From assembly GCF_008710135.1 (NCBI RefSeq), contig NZ_VYKK01000012.1, positions 62,001-126,000 on the forward strand: DNA of 64,000 bases. Direction: 5' to 3'. Position 1 is the first letter of the stretch; every line of letters starts with the position of its first letter. Position numbers and translations under genes: made by a program. Below, one piece after another: positions 16,161 through 24,083 of the stretch. This DNA is from Paenibacillus spiritus (GTDB lineage: Bacteria > Bacillota > Bacilli > Paenibacillales > Paenibacillaceae). The notes under the pieces were generated by a model. The model searched no databases and was not told the DNA's origin. It worked only from the letters and a program-made list of their open reading frames with translations.

Positions 16161-17263
16161 TACTTCTCCTCCTTTGCGGGAGCCGTCCGGCCGCCGCGGA
16201 TTCGTCCGTAGAGCAGCAGGAAGGCCGGAAGCAGAATGTTGATCAGATAGAAGACCGGAAACCGGCCGTAGGTGTTGTATTCGCTCAGCCTGGACGGATT
16301 CTGCCAAGTGTACGTGCATTCCAGGCCGACAATCAGCGCGATTGCCCAGTGATAGGGCTCCCGTTCCTTAAGGCGGAAGGTCTGCTTCAGACATTCCTGG
16401 CAGGCGAACAGGAACAGAGCCAGCTTGATGTAGATCATCAAGATCCAGTAGGAGATAAACAAGATATCAAGCTGTTCGATGAAACGGCCCAAGTGGATGA
16501 CGCTGATGACGGCAAAGCCGGGGTAAGCGGACATTTTGACAAAATACGGACCGAAGACGGCAACGGAGCTGAAGATTGCAAGCATCAGGAGACCCGCAAT
16601 ATACAGCAAGCCCAGCATGCCGATTCGCCATGCCCGCTGAGGCGTCTTCAAGTAAGGGGCCAGAAGCAGCAGAACGGCGATTTCGGACATCCACCCTACA
16701 GGCATCAGCGAAGCCTTCGTCAGCGCTGCGGCGGAATGATCGAAGAACGGCAGCAGGTTGTGAGAATCGGACAGCGGGATTACTCCGGCCAGAAAGACCG
16801 GCAGGAACAACATCAGCAGAAGAACCACGATGGAATTCACCCGGGCGACGGATTCAATTCCCCGGCCTGTTATATAAAGCGCCGCTCCGAGAATGACGAC
16901 CAGCAGGATGGAAGCCGGCGTATTCTGAAGGACGTTGTCTTTCAGGAAATTGATGTATTCCCGGAGGATTGTCGCCGTGGCGTCCAGATAATACTGGAGC
17001 AGCATCAGCCCGAGCAGGAAGGCAAGCGCGGGAGAACCGAGCTTGCGGACCCAGTCAAGCAGAGGCATCCCGTTCGTGGTGCGGATCAGGGCCGCGACGA
17101 TGCCGGCCACGCCGAGGCCAAGGGCCAGAGAGATCAGAACGACCAAGGGCGCATCCTGCTCCGCATACGTGCCGATGATGAGCGGCAGCACGATCAGGGC
17201 GGTGGGCGCTACGGCGTTGAAGAGGAGCATGGAGGCCTGGGCAGAGCCGATCTTGCTGTTCAT
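16160..17263 (-). CDS. GerB-family spore germination permease (first B subunit)
   Basis: 367-residue membrane protein with about ten membrane segments, a germinant receptor B subunit. It begins MNSKIGSAQASMLLFNAV and contains 'FIEQLDILFISYWI', a segment typical of the family, before a short basic C-terminus. The ATG overlaps the A-subunit stop by four bases (ATGA) and its stop overlaps the C-subunit start, so A, B and C are produced in a coupled way. It differs strongly in sequence from the second B subunit at 13490-14629, so this is not a recent tandem duplication. Confidence 0.95.
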   Translation of the reverse strand: MNSKIGSAQASMLLFNAVAPTALIVLPLIIGTYAEQDAPLVVLISLALGLGVAGIVAALIRTTNGMPLLDWVRKLGSPALAFLLGLMLLQYYLDATATILREYINFLKDNVLQNTPASILLVVILGAALYITGRGIESVARVNSIVVLLLMLFLPVFLAGVIPLSDSHNLLPFFDHSAAALTKASLMPVGWMSEIAVLLLLAPYLKTPQRAWRIGMLGLLYIAGLLMLAIFSSVAVFGPYFVKMSAYPGFAVISVIHLGRFIEQLDILFISYWILMIYIKLALFLFACQECLKQTFRLKEREPYHWAIALIVGLECTYTWQNPSRLSEYNTYGRFPVFYLINILLPAFLLLYGRIRGGRTAPAKEEK

Positions 17264-18870
17264 TCGTTCCCTCCTTCCTTGGAGCCGGGAGCGCTGCTCC
17301 GCGTCTCCGGTTTCTGGCCGGGCGCTTGTCTCCGCGTCTCCTTACCCGTGCTGGTCGATGGCCGCATCGTCATATTCCAGAGCGGAACCCGAATCAGAAT
17401 ATCCTTGAGATAGCGCAGCTTCATCGGTGCGAGCGGCGACAGGTAAGGAACGCCGAAAGAGCGCAGACTGGCCATATGGATAAGAAGCGCCATCAGGAAG
17501 GACATGATGCCGAACAGGCCCAGCGTGCCCGCAATCAGCATCATGAGGAAGCGGATGAGCCGGATCGAGTTCGCAATTGCCAGCGACGGAATGACGAAGT
17601 TCGAGATGGCGGTGAACGAGACCACGATAACCATCGCCGCCGAGACCAGACCGGCCTGCACAGCAGCCTGTCCCAGAACGAGCGCGCCGACGATAGAGAT
17701 CGCCGGGCCGATGGCCCGGGGCATCCGGATTCCGGCCTCGCGCAGCACGTCGAAGGTCAGCTCCATCATCAACGCTTCCACAAGGGCCGGGAAGGGGACC
17801 CCTTCGCGCTGGGCGGCCAAGCTGATCAGCAGCGTGGTTGGCAGCATTTCCTGATGGAAGGTGGTCACTGCGATATACATGGCAGGCAGCATCATCGAGA
17901 CGAAGAAGGCCGTGAACCGGATCAGCCGCAGGAAGGAGGCGATGTCGTAGCGCTGATAGAAGTCTTCGCTGGACTGGAAGAAGCTGAAGAATGTGGACGG
18001 CGCCAGGAGAGCGAACGGGGTTCCGTCGATCAGAATGGCAACCTGTCCTTCCAGAAGTCCGCCGGCCACCGCATCGGGACGTTCGGTATTCTGGATGGTC
18101 GGAAAAGGGGTGAGTCCCCCGTCCTGGATCAGTTCCTCAATATAATTGCTCTCCAGAATGGCGTCGGTCTGAATACGGTTCAGCCGCCGGCGGACCTCGG
18201 TCACCACCTCTTCGCTCGCCAGACCGTCCATATAGATCAGGGCCAGCGACGTGGAGGAACGCTGTCCGATCTTGTACTGCTCGATCCGGAGATCCGGACT
18301 CTTCAGCCTTCTTCGAATCATGGAAGTCCCGGTGCGAAGGTTCTCGGTGAAGCCTTCCTTGGGTCCCCGGATGACGCCCTGGGAGGTAGGCTCGTTGATG
18401 GCGCGCTTCTCCCAACCGGAGGTATCCGCCGACAGTGCGGCGCTGGAGCCATCCAGCCAGATCAGCGTATGTCCTTCGAACAGATTCGCCATCGCCGTCT
18501 CCATCGTCAGGCATTCGGCGACGCTGCCGACCGGCAGCTCCGCATCCTTAATGAACTGGTACGCTTCGCGCCCCTGGACGCTGCCGCTCTTCAGCGTGTC
18601 ATTGTTCATCAGCGTCTTCAGTAAGGCTTGGTTGAGCGTCTCGGAATCAATCAGCCCGTCAATGTAGACAACGGCCATCTTATAAGCCGCTGAACCTCCG
18701 TAGGCCAGCCGCCGGATCACAACATCGTCGCTTCCTCCGATGCGGCTGGACAGCTCCCGGAGATTGTCCTCCAGCGATTCGGACAGCGGCCGGGGAGCGG
18801 GAACAGAGGTTTCAACAGGGTCAGGGTCCGGTATCCGGAAGGAATCCCGGAACGGGAGCTTCAGCTTCAT
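17260..18870 (-). CDS. GerA-family spore germination receptor A subunit
   Basis: 536 residues. A large N-terminal soluble domain (about 1-280; 'GGSDDVVIRRLAYGG', 'VAYIDGL'-like repeats VVYIDGLID and ALIYMDGLA) is followed by four to five membrane segments (about 290-480) containing 'FTAFFVSMMLPAMYIAVTTFHQEMLPT', split here over residues 310-340, which is characteristic of GerA proteins. The C-terminus is cytoplasmic and basic. ATG at 18870 has GGAGAGG upstream; the frame is open further to 18927 but those codons lie in the 5' untranslated region set by the sigma-G-like promoter. It is the first gene of the operon. Confidence 0.95.
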   Translation of the reverse strand: MKLKLPFRDSFRIPDPDPVETSVPAPRPLSESLEDNLRELSSRIGGSDDVVIRRLAYGGSAAYKMAVVYIDGLIDSETLNQALLKTLMNNDTLKSGSVQGREAYQFIKDAELPVGSVAECLTMETAMANLFEGHTLIWLDGSSAALSADTSGWEKRAINEPTSQGVIRGPKEGFTENLRTGTSMIRRRLKSPDLRIEQYKIGQRSSTSLALIYMDGLASEEVVTEVRRRLNRIQTDAILESNYIEELIQDGGLTPFPTIQNTERPDAVAGGLLEGQVAILIDGTPFALLAPSTFFSFFQSSEDFYQRYDIASFLRLIRFTAFFVSMMLPAMYIAVTTFHQEMLPTTLLISLAAQREGVPFPALVEALMMELTFDVLREAGIRMPRAIGPAISIVGALVLGQAAVQAGLVSAAMVIVVSFTAISNFVIPSLAIANSIRLIRFLMMLIAGTLGLFGIMSFLMALLIHMASLRSFGVPYLSPLAPMKLRYLKDILIRVPLWNMTMRPSTSTGKETRRQAPGQKPETRSSAPGSKEGGNE

Positions 18871-18910
18871 CGTATAACCTCTCCTTCGGACTAGGTCGGT
18901 CATGATGAAG

Positions 18911-18939
18911 TAGTATGCCCGGAGCATCTTGCCTTATTC
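18911..18939 (-). promoter_or_regulatory. Sigma-G-like promoter of the germination operon
   Basis: On the minus strand GAATA (18939-18935) and CATACTA (18917-18911) are separated by 17 bases. These match the sigma-G pattern (-35 GNATA-like, -10 CATACTA), and forespore sigma-G drives gerA-type operons in Bacillus. The predicted start would leave a leader of about 30 bases before the GerA ATG at 18870. Confidence 0.65.
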
Positions 18940-19004
18940 TGGCTGGAGACGTAACAAGCGGAAATCCGCGCGATCATTCCGCCGCAGCGGCTCCGGCAGC
19001 CGAT

Positions 19005-19766
19005 TCAGGGAGGAGGGGGGTTCAGGCGGCGCTCCAAGAGAGCGCTTAACATGCCCGGCTCATCCGTGATAATGCCGGCTACGCCGGATTCGATGAGCGC
19101 CGACATTTCGGCCGGTTCGTTCACCGTCCACGGATGGAAGACGACTCCGCATGCGGCGGCTTCCCGGACAAGTTCGGGCAGAGCCGTGCGGTACTCGGCA
19201 TGCAGGGCGCCGGCGCCGAGCGAAGCCGCATAAGCCCAGGGCCGGTACAGGCCTTCCGAGTAGAGAATGCCGGTGCCGATCTCCGGCGCCAGGGTCCGGC
19301 ACAGCGCAAGCGAGTAGTGATTGAAGCTGGAAATCACGGTCCAGCTGCCGAGGCCGCAGGCGCGGACGGCGGCAATGACCTTCTGCTCCATTCCCGGATA
19401 GAAGCAGCGGCCGTTCTTCAGCTCAATGTTCAGAACAAGCCGGCTGCCGAGCGCAAGCTCCAGCAGATCTTCCAGCAGAGGGATGCGTTCCCCGGCATAA
19501 GCGCCGCCCTTGAACCAGCTGCCTGCGTCAAGCCCAGCCAGCTCCTCCCAGGTCTGATCCTTGACCCAGCCCTTGCCGTTAGTTGTCCGCTCCAGCCTCT
19601 CGTCATGAATCAGGACAAGCCGTCCGTCCCGGGTCATCTGCACATCCGTCTCGATACCGGTAGCTCCAAGCTCCACGGCGCGGCGAAAGGCCGCCATCGT
19701 GTTCTCGGGACATTCGCGGGACGCTCCCCGGTGAGCAAAGTTGATAATCGGACTGGTGATGATCAT
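19005..19766 (-). CDS. Glycerophosphodiester phosphodiesterase
   Basis: 253-residue cytoplasmic enzyme that hydrolyses glycerophosphodiesters to glycerol 3-phosphate and an alcohol. Catalytic motifs of the GDPD TIM barrel are present: H12-R13 in 'FAHRGASRECPENT', metal ligands E39 and D41 in 'GIETDVQ', and H54 in 'LIHDERLERTT'. Later conserved points are 'LNIELKNG' and 'VNEPAEM' near the C-terminus. There is no signal peptide, so it resembles cytosolic UgpQ more than secreted GlpQ. ATG at 19766 follows AAGGAGGG; the upstream start at 19796 lacks a site. No linked transporter gene is visible. Confidence 0.93.
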   Translation of the reverse strand: MIITSPIINFAHRGASRECPENTMAAFRRAVELGATGIETDVQMTRDGRLVLIHDERLERTTNGKGWVKDQTWEELAGLDAGSWFKGGAYAGERIPLLEDLLELALGSRLVLNIELKNGRCFYPGMEQKVIAAVRACGLGSWTVISSFNHYSLALCRTLAPEIGTGILYSEGLYRPWAYAASLGAGALHAEYRTALPELVREAAACGVVFHPWTVNEPAEMSALIESGVAGIITDEPGMLSALLERRLNPPPP

Positions 19767-19862
19767 CGCCCTCCTTCTTTGTCGCAAGCTGTACATTCTA
19801 TGCTTACGAGAATCCGGAATTGCCAGCGGGCGAATTGGGAGGCACAGGAGCGCCGCGAAATG

Positions 19863-19930
19863 AAAAATCCCCTGACCGGCGAGGCTGCATTCGAAAGGAC
19901 GCGAATGCAGCCCGCGCAGGGCAGGGGAGG
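19863..19930 (-). terminator. Long hairpin terminator of the ytxJ-glutaredoxin operon
   Basis: On the minus strand, TCCCCTG ... GGCTGCATTCG pairs with CGAATGCAGCC ... CAGGGGA. The inner 11-bp stem is perfect (19882-19892 with 19901-19911), and the outer stem is imperfect. ATTTTTCATTT follows. It lies between the glutaredoxin stop and the phosphodiesterase start. Confidence 0.75.
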
Positions 19931-19990
19931 ATTGATAATAAGCGGCAAAGCCGGAACCTTCCGGTGCTTCGCCGAGAGAAGCCGGACCGT

Positions 19991-20227
19991 CTACAGACTG
20001 GCGATCAGGTTCTTGATCGCTTCCGGCTGGAAGCCCTTGACGGCCTTGCCGCCGGCTGCCGTAACCGGAATGCCCATGAAGCCGAGGCTCTCCACCTCGC
20101 GCTGATATGCCTCATCGGCGAGGATGTCCCGCACTTCATAGGACACGCCCTCGCTGTCCAGCATGCGCTTCACTTTGGCGCAGTCGCTGCATCCTTCCGT
20201 CGAGTAGACAATGACGGACGCGCTCAT
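19991..20227 (-). CDS. Glutaredoxin-family thiol-disulfide protein
   Basis: 78-residue thioredoxin-fold protein with redox pair C13 and C16 (EGCSDCAKVK) at the start of the first helix and the cis-proline in GIPVT, followed by 'GFQPEAIKNLI'. It resembles the NrdH/YruB group. The ATG overlaps the stop of ytxJ (ATGA), so the two are translated together. In bacillithiol-using Bacillota such proteins take part in disulfide exchange; the partner is unknown, but coupling to YtxJ suggests a role in thiol homeostasis. The in-frame ATG at 20269 lies within ytxJ and is rejected. Confidence 0.92.
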   Translation of the reverse strand: MSASVIVYSTEGCSDCAKVKRMLDSEGVSYEVRDILADEAYQREVESLGFMGIPVTAAGGKAVKGFQPEAIKNLIASL

Positions 20228-20550
20228 GCCTGAACCGCTTCCTGAATGGAATCGCGGGTGATTTTCCAATGCGAGGTATTCCAGCGCACTTCGCCGTCTT
20301 CCAGAAGGAAGATCTGCGGAGATTCATGCTTGATGCCGAATTCTTCGGCAATGGCGTTGGAGAGCGGGCGGTCCTCGATAACGTGGACAATCGCCGCTGG
20401 CGTATCATGATTCTCCAGGTAAGCGGTGAATTCCTGGTGCGCCTTGGCGCTGATCGGGCAGGTCGTGCTGTGCTTGAACAACAGTTTCTTGCCCGGCTGG
20501 GCGACGAATTGCTGCAGATCGGACTGGGAATGAAGCTGGGTAAGTGCCAT
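20224..20550 (-). CDS. ytxJ: Bacillithiol system redox-active protein YtxJ
   Basis: 108-residue thioredoxin-fold protein of the YtxJ family. The active site is TTCPISAKAHQEF with a single cysteine (C31), as in monothiol bacilliredoxin-like proteins, and the cis-proline is in 'HESPQIFLL'. The family occurs in bacillithiol producers and is thought to de-bacillithiolate proteins. I chose ATG at 20550, which has GGAAGGTGA upstream; the open frame to 20619 overlaps the promoter. It is the first gene of a two-gene operon with a glutaredoxin, driven by a sigma-A promoter at 20610-20639. Confidence 0.92.
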   Translation of the reverse strand: MALTQLHSQSDLQQFVAQPGKKLLFKHSTTCPISAKAHQEFTAYLENHDTPAAIVHVIEDRPLSNAIAEEFGIKHESPQIFLLEDGEVRWNTSHWKITRDSIQEAVQA

Positions 20551-20609
20551 ACAATCACCTTCCTGAATTAGAGTTGCGATTGGGAATTGCGGTTGAATAG
20601 ATGCTTCCG

Positions 20610-20639
20610 ATTGTAGCACATTTCAGCCGCACACTTCAA
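20610..20639 (-). promoter_or_regulatory. Sigma-A promoter of ytxJ
   Basis: On the minus strand TTGAAG (20639-20634), an 18-bp spacer and TACAAT (20615-20610) form a good sigma-A promoter about 60 bp upstream of the ytxJ ATG. Confidence 0.65.
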
Positions 20640-20650
20640 AATTAAAGAAT

Positions 20651-21640
20651 TCACAGCCGCTTGAAATACAGCACAGTTGCGTCCAGGCGTCCGTCTTCCG
20701 ACCGGGCATAATCCGGAATTCTTCCGGCTTCCTCATAACCGAGGGAACGGTATAACCGGTTGGAGGGGTCGCCTTCCCGCGTATCCAGCACGAGAAGGGA
20801 GCGCCCTTCGGCCCGGGCGGCGTTCTCGGCCGTCTCCATCAGCTTCCGCGCCAGCCCCCGGCGGCGCGCCCCCGGATGCACCATCAGCTTGGCGATCTCC
20901 GCGCGGTGCAGGCCGTTCGCCTTCTCCGCCAGGTGAAGCTGGACGGAGCCGACAATCTCCCCGTCCAGACAGGCTGTCCAGAGCCGCACATTCGCCGCAG
21001 GCACATTCTGCCAATAGGCATCTGCCTCTGCTTCGACGAGCGGAGGCAGAAATCCGACGGAAGCGCCGTCTGCCACCACTTCGACCAGCAGCCGGGCCAG
21101 CTGGCGTCGCCGTTCTTCGCTCAGATGCTCTTCCTGTGCAATGAAATCCGTCTCCTGCCCGGCTTCCGTCTCTGTAAGGCGGCGCTTCTTCAACAGGCTC
21201 TCCCATTCTCCGAAAGACAGCTTCTCCGTAATCTTCTTCAGCTCATCCGGCACATCCACCGCACACATGAGTTCCAGACTGTTGCCGTCCGGGTCGTCGA
21301 AATAGACCGAGGCGTTGCCCTGATTCGGACGAATAAAGGGCTGAACAGACGTTCTTCGACCCAACGGAACCGCTTCTGCTCCAATGGACGCCAGCCAGCC
21401 GAGCGCCTTCTTCAAATCCGCATACGTGACCCTGAAGGCCACATGGCGCAGCGAAGGATGATAAGGCGTGAGAGGCGCTTCTCCCTGCCACAAGCCCAGC
21501 CAGCTCTTGCCTTCTTCGATCCAGAAGAAGGCCGTGTCCTCGTCGCGCCAGGCCAGCTTCAGACCCAAGCCGGAATAGAAGGCGACGGACACGTCCAGAT
21601 GTTGGACGGGTAAATGGGCTTCGTATAATCCTTTAATCAT
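20651..21640 (-). CDS. VOC-domain / GNAT acetyltransferase fusion protein
   Basis: 329 residues with two enzyme folds. Residues about 3-130 form a glyoxalase/bleomycin-resistance (VOC) module: 'HLPVQHLDVSVAFYSGLGL', 'HVAFRV' and 'VYFDDPDGNSLELM', with the usual metal-ligand pattern H9, H66, E125-like. Residues about 165-329 form a GNAT N-acetyltransferase: 'AEIAKLMVHPGARRRGLARKLM' is the acetyl-CoA loop and 'LDTREGDPSNRLYRSLGYEEAGRIP' the C-terminal motif, split here as described. The linker (135-165) is helical. There is no frameshift; it reads as a true fusion. The start ATG follows GGGGGA. Substrates are unknown; such pairs suggest small-molecule or antibiotic detoxification. Confidence 0.9.
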   Translation of the reverse strand: MIKGLYEAHLPVQHLDVSVAFYSGLGLKLAWRDEDTAFFWIEEGKSWLGLWQGEAPLTPYHPSLRHVAFRVTYADLKKALGWLASIGAEAVPLGRRTSVQPFIRPNQGNASVYFDDPDGNSLELMCAVDVPDELKKITEKLSFGEWESLLKKRRLTETEAGQETDFIAQEEHLSEERRRQLARLLVEVVADGASVGFLPPLVEAEADAYWQNVPAANVRLWTACLDGEIVGSVQLHLAEKANGLHRAEIAKLMVHPGARRRGLARKLMETAENAARAEGRSLLVLDTREGDPSNRLYRSLGYEEAGRIPDYARSEDGRLDATVLYFKRL

Positions 21641-21874
21641 AAGGGTCCCCCTTCGCGGATGTTGAACCTGTTCATTCTGCCTTCCGATGCCTTATTCGAG
21701 ACCGTGTTCCCGGACTCCTCTTCTGCGCTGCGGAACGGAGGTCTCTGGCCCGACCAATCTTCTTCCGCTCAAAAAATTTGCCGCAGGCCAAGCTCTCTCC
21801 TGCAACTATCCTCCATCTTCCGCGTTTGGATAAGAGAGGAAATGCATGGCAAGAAGCGAAGGAGGCGTCAAGAG

Positions 21875-22861
21875 TTGAACCAACAAGCAACGGAAACGAG
21901 ACTGCCGGAGAACCGGTCCGGAAAAAGAGCCGGCAGGAACCGGAGTTGCGGAGCGTCCGGCCTCAGCCTGCGGGGGATCGCCGGCCGGCTGGCGCTGGCG
22001 CTGCTGGTGCTGGCGGGTCTGTTCGGGCAGGCAGAATGGCCGCAGGCTTCCGCCGCTTCGGCTGCCGGATCGTCCCGGGATCTGATTATTGTGAACAAAA
22101 CGACCAACCGGCTCGCCTGGTTCAGCGGCGGGGAGGAAATCCGAACCTTCCCGGTGGCGACGGGAAGAACAAAGGCGCTGACGCCGGAGGGCAGCTTCCC
22201 GATCGTCAGCAAAATCAAGAACCGGCCTTATTATAAGGATCATATCGCAGGCGGCGACCCGAAGAATCCGCTCGGAGACCGCTGGCTTGGCCTTCAGGTG
22301 AACGATACCTACGGAACCACCTATGCCATCCACGGCAACAATAATGAGTCGTCCATCGGCAAGCATGTCAGCGCGGGCTGCATCCGGATGCACAACGACG
22401 ATATCCGCTGGCTGTACCCGAAGATTGCGAAGGGAACCCGGGTCGTCATTGTCTCGTCGGAGCAATCCATGAAGGCGCTGGCCGTCAAGGCCGGATACAA
22501 GCTGGACCGGCAATCCGTGGCCGGCAGCTTCCAGATCGGCGCAAGCCGGATCGGGGCGGACCGTCCGTTCGTGATTGCCGGCGGGCGCGTGTTCGTGCCG
22601 CTTCGGGAAACGGCTGAAGCGGCCGGCGCGGTAATCGGCCGCAAAGACAGCGGAGCGCTGACCGTCACCCGGGGCGGACGGACGGCTGCGCATCTGCCGC
22701 TGGGAAGCACGGTCGCGGCAGATGGCCGGAACTACGGGCTGCCGGCTTCTTCGTTCTATGAAGACGGCGTCCTGATGGTGCCGCTGGCGGCTCTTCCGGC
22801 GCTGCTCGGCGGAGACGCTGCCTGGAATTCGGCCAGCAAGACGGCGGTGCTGAAGCTATGA
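21875..22861 (+). CDS. L,D-transpeptidase (YkuD) with copper amine oxidase-type C-terminal domain
   Basis: 328 residues. N-terminal basic region and membrane/signal segment (about 34-58), then a YkuD catalytic domain (about 65-200) with the motif HGNNNESSIGKHVSAGCIRM carrying the active-site H, S, G, C and R. A 'copper amine oxidase N-terminal' stalk-like domain (about 225-328, 'GGRVFVPLRETAEAAGA') follows; in Paenibacillaceae this module is common on exported proteins and likely wall-associated. The enzyme would make 3-3 crosslinks or attach proteins to peptidoglycan. I prefer TTG at 21875 (AAGGAGG 9 bases upstream) to ATG at 21842, whose nearest purine run touches the codon. It overlaps the next gene by ATGA. 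Confidence 0.88.
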   Translation: MNQQATETRLPENRSGKRAGRNRSCGASGLSLRGIAGRLALALLVLAGLFGQAEWPQASAASAAGSSRDLIIVNKTTNRLAWFSGGEEIRTFPVATGRTKALTPEGSFPIVSKIKNRPYYKDHIAGGDPKNPLGDRWLGLQVNDTYGTTYAIHGNNNESSIGKHVSAGCIRMHNDDIRWLYPKIAKGTRVVIVSSEQSMKALAVKAGYKLDRQSVAGSFQIGASRIGADRPFVIAGGRVFVPLRETAEAAGAVIGRKDSGALTVTRGGRTAAHLPLGSTVAADGRNYGLPASSFYEDGVLMVPLAALPALLGGDAAWNSASKTAVLKL

Positions 22862-23655
22862 AGAAAGAATGCGGAGGCAGGAGGCAGGGACCGAAGCGTC
22901 TTGGGGCCCTCCTGTTGCCGGTGCTGATGCTGGCCGTGCTGGCGCTGCTGTCCGCCTGCTCGGGTTCTTCCGGTCCGGCAAGCACGATCGCCAGGGCGGT
23001 GCAGGGCTGTCCGGATGCCGAAGTCGAGTATGTGGATTTCGTGCGGTTGAACGGGGTGTTCTACTCGTATACCGAGGATGCGAATCGGGGAACCGGCATC
23101 CTGCCCGGCGAACGGCTGGGAAGCGTCAATTACCGGCTGTCGGGGCAGGCCTGCTCCGATTATGAATCGGTGGACGGCAATGCGTCTTATCTGGAAGAAG
23201 GAACGGAGCTTTATGAACACCAGGGCTACGCCTCCTCCTTCCGCATTCTCGCCAAGACCCCGCAGGGACTGCGGGTGTATGAAGCTTCCCTCAACCCCAA
23301 GGCGGAGACGGTGGGCGAATTGATGGATATCGAAGGCCGCGTGCAGGCTGTGACGCTGAAGGACGGAGCCGTGAAGCTCACAGCGCAGGAGCAGGAAGAA
23401 TTCCTGGCGGATTTCTTGAGTCTCTCTTACCGACCGGATCAGCTGCGCAAGGCCCGGCTTGCCGATTCGGTCGGAATGGAGCTGACTCTTAAGGACGGGA
23501 GCGGCATCCGGCTGCTCTACTGGCTGCGGGTCAAGCCGGCGATGCATCCGGGCGTCTACGTGACCGAACGCATGGACCGGATCGTACAGAACCGGCTGAA
23601 GGAGGCGGGGTATCTGAAGACGCTGCCTCCGCTCGTCGGTCCGGCGAAGGAATAG
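22858..23655 (+). CDS. Lipoprotein of unknown function
   Basis: 265 residues. Signal with a basic start, hydrophobic core and lipobox LLSAC (C34 area), then SGSSGPAS. The mature part has an alpha/beta composition with 'VEYVDFVRLNGVFYSYTED', 'GLRVYEASLNPKAETVGEL' and 'YVTERMDRIVQNRLKEAGYL'; I recognise no catalytic motif. Its ATG overlaps the L,D-transpeptidase stop (ATGA), so it is probably coproduced and acts at the same membrane-wall interface. No terminator precedes the ABC-F promoter that follows, so some readthrough is possible. Confidence 0.85.
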   Translation: MKKECGGRRQGPKRLGALLLPVLMLAVLALLSACSGSSGPASTIARAVQGCPDAEVEYVDFVRLNGVFYSYTEDANRGTGILPGERLGSVNYRLSGQACSDYESVDGNASYLEEGTELYEHQGYASSFRILAKTPQGLRVYEASLNPKAETVGELMDIEGRVQAVTLKDGAVKLTAQEQEEFLADFLSLSYRPDQLRKARLADSVGMELTLKDGSGIRLLYWLRVKPAMHPGVYVTERMDRIVQNRLKEAGYLKTLPPLVGPAKE

Positions 23656-23692
23656 CGCAGTCGATTAAGGGACCGTTCCGGAAGATGATGCC

Positions 23693-23722
23693 TTGCCAAT
23701 CTCCAGCTTCTGCCTGTATAAT
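23693..23722 (+). promoter_or_regulatory. Sigma-A promoter of the ABC-F leader
   Basis: TTGCCA at 23693-23698 and TATAAT at 23717-23722 are separated by 18 bases. Transcription would start near 23729, giving an untranslated leader of about 355 bases before the ABC-F ATG. Confidence 0.7.
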
Positions 23723-23728
23723 CGGGAT

Positions 23729-24083
23729 AACGCTTTAAATTACGGACAATCCGGAGGACTTACCGAAGACATGAAGAACTAATGCGTGTTCCCACCGAAT
23801 GGAATCAGACCGGCGCCGTGGGCGCCAAGGTCCGAGTACGCCCAGCAGGGCGGCGGTCAGGGATACGTATGTCTTCGGGAAGCTGTACCTGCAACGAGAG
23901 GAATCTCCCCGTTGCCGCCTTTTGCGGCCGGGGTATTCCGGTAAGCGGCCCTGCCGCCCCGGAAGGATGCCCTTCGTTTCGGCCGGCTTGTCTTCGGCGC
24001 ATACGCTTTATCCCGGCCGCAGCGGTGATCCGCTGCGGTTTTTAGTATGCCTGGAACAGCAGGCAACGGGAGATGATGAGTTC
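23729..24083 (+). promoter_or_regulatory. Candidate attenuation leader of the ABC-F gene, with upstream ORFs
   Basis: The leader holds (1) a GGAGG site and a three-codon ORF (MKN, stop at 23780) overlapped by an 87-codon frame from 23782 to 24045, (2) a hairpin GCCGC/GCGGC at 23914-23928, (3) GCGGCCGGG at 23924-23932, exactly complementary to CCCGGCCGC at 24012-24020, and (4) a terminator at 24017-24043. Pairing 3 destroys both hairpin 2 and the base of terminator 4, giving an on/off switch. ABC-F resistance genes such as vmlR and msr are controlled by ribosome-stalling attenuation in leaders like this. The mechanism here is inferred; the complementarities are read directly. Confidence 0.65.
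24017..24043 (+). terminator. Leader terminator upstream of the ABC-F start
   Basis: CCGCAGCGG, loop TGAT, CCGCTGCGG, then TTTTT: a perfect 9-bp stem with a T tract, 40 bases upstream of the ABC-F ATG. Its position within the gene's own leader implies conditional termination. Confidence 0.85.

Noticed and set aside
17326-18624. 432-codon open frame on the plus strand
   Set aside because: Antisense to gerA-type gene; low-complexity H/Q/R/D composition and no ribosome site.
23782-24045. 87-residue protein in the ABC-F leader
   Set aside because: Arg/Pro/Gly-rich with no recognisable fold; kept only as a possible regulatory upstream frame, not as a protein gene.
23799-24083. In-frame N-terminal extension of the ABC-F protein
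   Set aside because: It lies within the leader that carries the terminator and has no family similarity; the ABC domain starts directly after ATG 24084.
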